Source: Actinomycetes bacterium (lineage in GTDB: Bacteria; Actinomycetota; Humimicrobiia; Humimicrobiales; Humimicrobiaceae). Taken from it: a stretch of 10,681 nt of DNA. The translations under genes and the position numbers were made by a program. The notes below the pieces were generated by a model, which saw only the letters and a program-made list of their open reading frames with translations, was not told where the DNA came from and did no database searches. Shown piece by piece: positions 6,988 to 10,681 of the stretch (position 1 is its first letter; each line of letters opens with the position of its first letter). The stretch is from positions 1-10,681 of the forward strand of contig JAUVXY010000039.1 in assembly GCA_030603375.1 (NCBI GenBank), in the 5' to 3' direction.

Positions 6988-7347
6988 TTATATGAATTTA
7001 TTCAGCTCTTCTCTATATATTTTAGAATCAGGTTTCATAGCAAGAGCCATCTTGAGATGACCCAATGCTCTTTTTAGCTCTCCTCTTTTTACAAGGCACA
7101 ACCCTAACCCATAATGAGCGTAGTCGTTGGTAATATCTATATCCAGAGCTTTCTTAAAATTCTTATGAGCAGATAAATAAAATCCGTGATTATAATACGC
7201 TATAGCAAGAGCTTCTCTTATAGAACCCTTTTCAGGTTCTTTCTCTTTAGCACGCTCCAGAGCCATTATAGCCTTTAAAAAATTTTGTCTTTCCAGTGAC
7301 CCTTTACCTTTTTCGAATAAGTCATAAGCACTGCCCATAATTAACAT
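6988..7347 (-). CDS. Small tetratricopeptide-repeat protein
   Basis: A 119-residue cytoplasmic protein made almost wholly of three TPR helical hairpins, about residues 6-40, 41-74 and 75-108. The TPR pattern is clear in the second and third: LAIAYYNHGFYLSAHKNFKKAL, then AHYGLGLCLVKRGELKRALGHLKMAL. It has no signal peptide, membrane helix or enzymatic domain, so a protein-protein contact role is all that can be said. Two starts are possible: ATG at 7345-7347, 3 nt after AAGGA, or ATG at 7336-7338, 12 nt after it. Neither spacing is ideal; the first is used here. It is separated by about 290 nt from iorA and 205 nt from the gene upstream, so it is probably its own transcription unit. Its partner is unknown. 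Confidence 0.82.
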   Translation of the reverse strand: MLIMGSAYDLFEKGKGSLERQNFLKAIMALERAKEKEPEKGSIREALAIAYYNHGFYLSAHKNFKKALDIDITNDYAHYGLGLCLVKRGELKRALGHLKMALAMKPDSKIYREELNKFI

Positions 7348-7486
7348 AAGTCCTTCTCGCTGTTTAAAATTTCATTTAAATTTTACAATAATATGAAATA
7401 AATTAACATTATCTTGTTAACAACCTTTTCCATTAAAAAATGAAAGTAACGCTAATATGGATATTGCACTATACAGTAGAAAGACA

Positions 7487-7527
7487 TTAAAGATAGCCCC
7501 GTCAAGATAAGACAGGACTATCTTTAA
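7487..7527 (-). terminator. Hairpin downstream of the bactofilin-like gene, possible terminator
   Basis: TTAAAGATAG and CTATCTTTAA pair perfectly over 10 bp, and the inner arms (CCCCGTC with GACAGGA) extend the stem with two mismatches around a loop of about 7 nt. It begins 26 nt after the stop of the minus-strand gene ending at 7553, the normal place for an intrinsic terminator. The arm is followed on the minus strand by TGTCTTTCT rather than a clean U-run, so termination strength is doubtful. Confidence 0.5.
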
Positions 7528-7552
7528 ATAATGTAATTATATGTCGGTAAAT

Positions 7553-8761
7553 CTACGTTTTTTTGAATCCTGTAAACCAATCTTTAATTACCAGTATAAG
7601 CCCGCCAGATCCAAATAATATACCAGCAATTCTAATAATCCATCCAGCAAATGGGATGCTGTAAGCAGACATAACTATTACAAGACCAATAAGATATGCT
7701 AAAATCTTCCAACCATACTTACTTAAATCTAAACGTGAAAAAGATAGTATTTTATCACCAATAAAGAAAGATAAAAATACACTACTAACATAAATTAAAA
7801 CAAAGTACAGTATTATCAGAATAAAATTGGAAGAAAGGGTAAGCACTCCAAAACCAGCTCCTACTATAGTAACAAACAGAAGCACAGCAATTAAAAATAA
7901 AATTACTACTCCAATAGGCACTCCAAATAACATTATAGCCCCGGCACCAACACATTTGCCCAGTGTAGTCTGCATCCTCTGGTTAAACTTACTAAACAAT
8001 CCAGGAATAGCCAGTATTAGTATTATTCCCAACACAAACAGACTTAAAAATGAGACTATCTTGCTTCCAATATAAGTAGTAGTAAATATAGCCATACCTG
8101 CTTTCCTGGGTACTTTTATTTCCGCAGCTTTCTCAGAAATAGTAGGTTTGATTTCCCCACCTACTGTAGCACCTTCTGAAATATCAGCTTTATTAGAAGA
8201 TGTATAAACAAGATCCCCTGCTATCTCTGCGCCATCAGCGATACTAAGACTTCCTACGCTGTCTATATATACTCCTCCATCAACTTTCCCAGAAATATTT
8301 ATTGTTCCGCCACTTCCATGCACATCCCCAGCAACTTCTCCGCCTATATTTATTGTTCCTCCGCTTACAAGTAAGTCGCCGCTAATTTTAGCGTTCTGAC
8401 CTATAGTTATCTGGCCGCCTGCAACAATTAAATCATCTGCAATATTACCGTTTATTGTAATAGTCCCACCTGTTATTCTAGCATCATCTCCTACATCCCC
8501 ATTTACAACCAGATCTCCTCCTGCTGCAATTAAGTCCTGAGTGATGTTACCATTAATCTGTATTCTTCCACCAGCAGAAACAAAATCACCATCAATATCA
8601 CTTTCTACATTAATGGTTCCTCCAAAACTATACACATCATCTTTTATACTTTTAGTGATACTGATTCCTTCTCCACTTTCTGAAGTAAAAGCGAAAAGGG
8701 GAGTTGTAAACAAAAACAAAAGTAAAAAAGACACCACCATAAAAGCTAAAATCTTTTTCAC
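7553..8761 (-). CDS. Secreted/membrane bactofilin-like beta-helix protein with multi-pass C-terminus
   Basis: A 402-residue protein in three parts. Residues 1-24 are a signal peptide (MKK, a long hydrophobic core, cleavage likely after PLFA). Residues about 40-203 hold about nine imperfect 16-18-residue repeats of the form D-A/G-D-hydrophobic-x-x-x-GG-x-I-x-I-x-G-x-I, for example AGGDLVVNGDV, TGGTITINGNI, AGGQITIGQNA and SGGTINIGGEV. This is the right-handed beta-helix pattern of bactofilins (polymer-forming cytoskeletal family). Residues about 230-395 form several hydrophobic segments, about five membrane passes. With this topology the beta-helix would lie outside the cytoplasmic membrane, unlike canonical cytoplasmic bactofilins. 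A role in the cell envelope is plausible; the actual function is unknown. Start is GTG with AGGAGGTG 7 nt upstream. No partner gene is linked. Confidence 0.88.
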   Translation of the reverse strand: MKKILAFMVVSFLLLFLFTTPLFAFTSESGEGISITKSIKDDVYSFGGTINVESDIDGDFVSAGGRIQINGNITQDLIAAGGDLVVNGDVGDDARITGGTITINGNIADDLIVAGGQITIGQNAKISGDLLVSGGTINIGGEVAGDVHGSGGTINISGKVDGGVYIDSVGSLSIADGAEIAGDLVYTSSNKADISEGATVGGEIKPTISEKAAEIKVPRKAGMAIFTTTYIGSKIVSFLSLFVLGIILILAIPGLFSKFNQRMQTTLGKCVGAGAIMLFGVPIGVVILFLIAVLLFVTIVGAGFGVLTLSSNFILIILYFVLIYVSSVFLSFFIGDKILSFSRLDLSKYGWKILAYLIGLVIVMSAYSIPFAGWIIRIAGILFGSGGLILVIKDWFTGFKKT

Positions 8762-8768
8762 TATCAGT

Positions 8769-8776
8769 CACCTCCT
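8769..8776 (-). promoter_or_regulatory. Strong ribosome binding site for the GTG-started bactofilin-like gene
   Basis: AGGAGGTG is nearly full complementarity to the 16S 3' end and lies 7 nt from the GTG at 8759-8761. It settles that start. Confidence 0.85.
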
Positions 8777-8949
8777 AAAGTAATTATGATTTAATACTAT
8801 AATTTTATATTTTATCAAAAATTAATCTTATTAGCACATATTTAAGTTTAAAGCTTACGAATTGCTATTTTATCCATAATTCATTTCTTTATTTCTTTTC
8901 AGCAAAAAATAAACTTTCTTTTATCTTAGCTAAGACCCAGTTGCCGCCT

Positions 8950-8980
8950 GTTAATATAATACAAAATATTAACTTTTTTA
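8950..8980. repeat. Inverted repeat followed by a T-run
   Basis: GTTAATAT and ATATTAAC pair perfectly over 8 bp around an 8-nt loop, and TTTTTTA follows on the plus strand. The stem is almost all A-T, and no plus-strand gene lies upstream, so it is more likely a protein site or chance than a terminator. Confidence 0.35.
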
Positions 8981-9023
8981 AAACCAAGCTGGCTATTCTG
9001 ACTACTTTTTACTGTCTGTTTTA

Positions 9024-9052
9024 GCTATATATACATGTTTATATATTATAGC
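9024..9052. repeat. Imperfect AT-rich inverted repeat upstream of the MarR promoter
   Basis: GCTATA at 9024-9029 and TATAGC at 9047-9052 form inverted ends of a nearly symmetrical AT-rich stretch about 30 nt upstream of the MarR -35. It could be a second regulatory site or chance. Confidence 0.3.
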
Positions 9053-9053
9053 A
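9045..9053 (-). promoter_or_regulatory. Candidate minus-strand extended -10 promoter element
   Basis: On the minus strand TGC-TATAAT matches the extended -10 consensus exactly; the -35 at 17-nt spacing is only a T-run. It would fire away from the MarR gene toward the bactofilin-like gene, leaving a 5' leader of roughly 275 nt. Confidence 0.35.
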
Positions 9054-9080
9054 AGAACTATAAAAACAAAAAAATAACTC

Positions 9081-9109
9081 TTGACAATAGAGGTAATAAT
9101 GTTTAGAAT
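9081..9109 (+). promoter_or_regulatory. Sigma-A promoter of the MarR-MATE operon
   Basis: TTGACA at 9081-9086, a 17-nt spacer and TAGAAT at 9104-9109. This is a perfect -35 with a near-consensus -10, the best promoter in the window. Transcription would start near 9116, leaving a leader of about 30 nt. Confidence 0.88.
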
Positions 9110-9119
9110 TCTAAACATT
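9098..9119. promoter_or_regulatory. Perfect 22-bp palindrome, likely MarR operator
   Basis: The half-site AATGTTTAGAA is followed directly by its exact reverse complement, giving 22 bp of perfect dyad symmetry. It covers the -10 box and the expected transcription start, and lies 28 bp before the MarR start codon. MarR dimers bind palindromes of this size, so bound repressor would block RNA polymerase. Autoregulation and control of the pump gene are inferred. Confidence 0.82.
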
Positions 9120-9146
9120 TGAAATCTAAAATAAAAGGAATAAAAA

Positions 9147-9590
9147 ATGCTTGATAAAAAAGGCTTTGATTTATTGCATAAAATTTTTGATGTTCTGTAC
9201 AACATAAAGAACAAATTTACAGAGGATCTGGTTCTTGAACTAAGGAAGCATCATGTAAACAGGTCGGAGTTCGTTTCCCTTTTAAATATTTACACCAAGG
9301 GCAGTAAAAGCATGGGTGGCTTGTGTAAGCATGTCGACCTTAAGCTTGGAAGCCTTACAACAGTAATTGACAACCTGATTGAAAAAGGATTTGTCACAAG
9401 GGAATTTGATGAAGATGACAGGCGAAAAATCATGGTGAGTCTGACTGAAAAGGGTGAAAAATTTATGCGGGAGCTGACCCACCTGGTAAATGATACAGTT
9501 CTGACAAAAATAGACAGCCTTAGTAATGAAGAAAAAACAAAATTTTTAGATGCTATAAGTACTTTGGAAAATATTGCAAAGAAATTGTGA
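9147..9590 (+). CDS. MarR-family transcriptional regulator
   Basis: A 147-residue winged helix-turn-helix protein of normal MarR length. The recognition-helix region is MGGLCKHVDLKLGSLTTVIDNLIEKGFV (about residues 56-83). It is followed by the wing with the family's DxxDRR motif, DEDDRRKIMVSLTEKGEKF (about 87-105), and terminal helices that form the dimer interface. The ATG has AAAGGA at 9134-9139, 7 nt upstream. The gene sits behind a strong promoter overlapped by a perfect palindrome, and 8 nt before a MATE efflux gene. From this I infer a repressor of its own operon that releases DNA when a toxic compound binds, as described for MepR. The inducer is not known. Confidence 0.94.
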   Translation: MLDKKGFDLLHKIFDVLYNIKNKFTEDLVLELRKHHVNRSEFVSLLNIYTKGSKSMGGLCKHVDLKLGSLTTVIDNLIEKGFVTREFDEDDRRKIMVSLTEKGEKFMRELTHLVNDTVLTKIDSLSNEEKTKFLDAISTLENIAKKL

Positions 9591-9598
9591 GTTAAGTT

Positions 9599-10681
9599 AT
9601 GGATAATAATAAAAACATAGCGGACCTTAAAGAAAAAAGAATAGGTCCACTGCTGGCTAAGCTTGCTATTCCTGCCACTATAGGCATGATTTCAAATAGT
9701 CTCTACAACATAGTAGATACAATTTTTATTGGACGCGGAGTTGGCACACTGGCCATTGCTGGAATAGGAATTGTTTTTCCTATCCAGATGATCATAATGG
9801 CTATAGCGCAGCTTATAGGATTGGGATCAGCTTCCATAATCTCCAGAAGCCTGGGGGAAAAAGATTATGAAAAAGCAGGGAAAACTGCCGGAAATTCATT
9901 TTTGGCTGTAATTCTGCTGGGTGTAATTGCTGCCGTGATTACTTTTAGTTTTATTGATCCTATTTTAAGGTTGTTTGGAGCAACAGAAAATATCCTTCCC
10001 CTTGCCAGGGATTACCTTTTTGTGATCGCATTTGGGTTTACAATATTCCCATTTCTTGTTTCATCAAATAATATAATAAGGGCGGAAGGTGCAGCCAGGA
10101 TTTCCATGTTTACAATGATCCTGGCTACAGGCTCTAACATTATACTTGACCCTATATTTATTTTTGTGTTCAAACTTGGCATAAGGGGCGCAGCCATTGC
10201 TACGGTTATTTCCCAATTTGCTGGATTTATATTTATTCTGGTGTATTACTTCAGGGGGAAAAGTGCGCTGTCTATAAGGATGCATCATCTAAAGCCAGAT
10301 TTTTCTATTTTAAAAGAAATGTTTAGCCTTGGATTACCGTCATTTATAAGAATAGTAAGCTCAAGCTTTTTGATTATTATTATTAATAATTTGTTAAATC
10401 TTTATAGCGGGGACCTGGGAATTGCAATTTATAGTGTTGTAAACAGGATAGTAATGTTCATAACCATGCCTTTCTTCGGAGTAGGAGCAGGAGTACAGCC
10501 AATTATTGGCTTCAACTACGGTGCCAGAAACAATAACAGAGTAAAAGAAGTATTAAAGATATCAATTACTATTACTACAATAGTTGGCGCAGTTTTCTTT
10601 ATTTTGGTTATGGTATTTCCTGGCTCCATTCTTGCTATTTTCAGCAAAGATGCTGGATTAATTAAAAACGGAGTATTCCCC
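9599..10681 (+). CDS. MATE-family efflux transporter (MepA-like), 3' end beyond window
   Basis: A polytopic membrane antiporter that would expel drugs or other toxic cations using a Na+ or H+ gradient. 361 codons are visible and the frame is open at the right edge; full MATE proteins have about 450 residues. The N-terminal half begins with LAKLAIPATIGMISNSLYNIVDTIFIGRGVG (about 19-49), a typical MATE opening. SSNNIIRAEGAARISM and LDPIFIFVFKLGIRGAAIAT follow, and the second half starts near residue 241 with FSLGLPSF, followed by VGAGVQPIIGFNYGAR (about 299-314). The ATG lies 8 nt after the MarR stop with no clear SD, so translational coupling is likely. The MarR-MATE order is that of mepR-mepA systems; the substrate cannot be told. 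Confidence 0.94.
   Translation, partial: MDNNKNIADLKEKRIGPLLAKLAIPATIGMISNSLYNIVDTIFIGRGVGTLAIAGIGIVFPIQMIIMAIAQLIGLGSASIISRSLGEKDYEKAGKTAGNSFLAVILLGVIAAVITFSFIDPILRLFGATENILPLARDYLFVIAFGFTIFPFLVSSNNIIRAEGAARISMFTMILATGSNIILDPIFIFVFKLGIRGAAIATVISQFAGFIFILVYYFRGKSALSIRMHHLKPDFSILKEMFSLGLPSFIRIVSSSFLIIIINNLLNLYSGDLGIAIYSVVNRIVMFITMPFFGVGAGVQPIIGFNYGARNNNRVKEVLKISITITTIVGAVFFILVMVFPGSILAIFSKDAGLIKNGVFP

Larger units (their letters stand above)
8762..9146. other. Divergent intergenic region (385 nt)
   Basis: This AT-rich stretch separates the minus-strand bactofilin-like gene from the plus-strand MarR gene. It holds the bactofilin-gene ribosome binding site, two inverted repeats (8950-8973, 9024-9052), a candidate minus-strand extended -10, and the MarR promoter with its operator. 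Short open frames crossing it have low-complexity translations and no domain, and are not called. No known riboswitch, tRNA or other RNA was recognised. Confidence 0.6.

Noticed and set aside
7950..8700. Tandem DNA repeats within the bactofilin-like gene
   Set aside because: The repetition is at the protein level with diverged codons; it is explained by the beta-helix fold and is not a recent DNA repeat or a CRISPR array.
9002..9214. Minus-strand open frame overlapping the MarR promoter and gene start
   Set aside because: It crosses the MarR promoter and its coding start, has a low-complexity Phe/Ile/Tyr-rich translation, no domain and no good SD.
1..10681. Defence island, prophage, insertion sequence or CRISPR array
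   Set aside because: No transposase, integrase, phage, nuclease or spacer-repeat pattern was seen on either strand; all sizeable frames are metabolic, transport, envelope or regulatory genes.

Overview
The window is AT-rich with many ATA, AGA and AGG codons, strong AGGAGG-type ribosome binding sites, several GTG/TTG starts and tightly packed genes. Together with an oxygen-sensitive indolepyruvate:ferredoxin oxidoreductase, this points to a low-GC, strictly anaerobic bacterium of the Clostridia/Halanaerobiia kind that lives on amino acids or salvages aryl acids. This placement is inference; no 16S rRNA or other phylogenetic marker is present.

Left part (1-6699, all minus strand): one apparent seven-gene operon. 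In transcription order it reads iorA (indolepyruvate:ferredoxin oxidoreductase alpha), iorB (beta), a protein made only of two ACT domains, a 35-residue membrane peptide of the symporter-accessory type, a sodium:solute symporter, and two tandem phenylacetate-CoA ligase paralogs. The second ligase runs off the left edge. Gaps are 4-51 nt and no terminator is visible between the genes. The set links an aryl acid (imported or exported by the symporter), its CoA thioester (PaaK-type ligases) and the aryl-2-oxo acid (IorAB), with the ACT protein as a likely amino-acid sensor. It could run reductively (arylacetate to arylpyruvate to Phe/Tyr/Trp) or oxidatively (amino acid fermentation). The presence of an AMP-forming ligase and an importer-type symporter favours aryl-acid salvage, but the sequence alone does not settle it.

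Middle (6700-8761, minus strand): a non-coding leader with overlapping inverted repeats in front of iorA; a small stand-alone TPR protein; a hairpin that may end the next transcript; and a secreted or membrane-anchored protein. That last protein has an N-terminal signal peptide, a bactofilin-like beta-helix of about 17-residue repeats, and a multi-pass C-terminal membrane domain.

Right part (8762-10681): a 385-nt divergent intergenic region, then a plus-strand pair: a MarR-family repressor and a MATE-family efflux pump (cut by the right edge), arranged like mepR-mepA. The MarR gene has a near-consensus sigma-A promoter (TTGACA, 17 nt, TAGAAT). Its -10 element lies inside a perfect 22-bp palindrome, the expected autoregulatory operator.

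No tRNA, rRNA, CRISPR array, insertion sequence or recognised riboswitch was seen. The most notable points are the compact aryl-acid operon with its tiny symporter partner and ACT sensor, the two diverged ligase paralogs, the odd N-terminus of IorB, the extracytoplasmic bactofilin-like protein, and the clean MarR operator.
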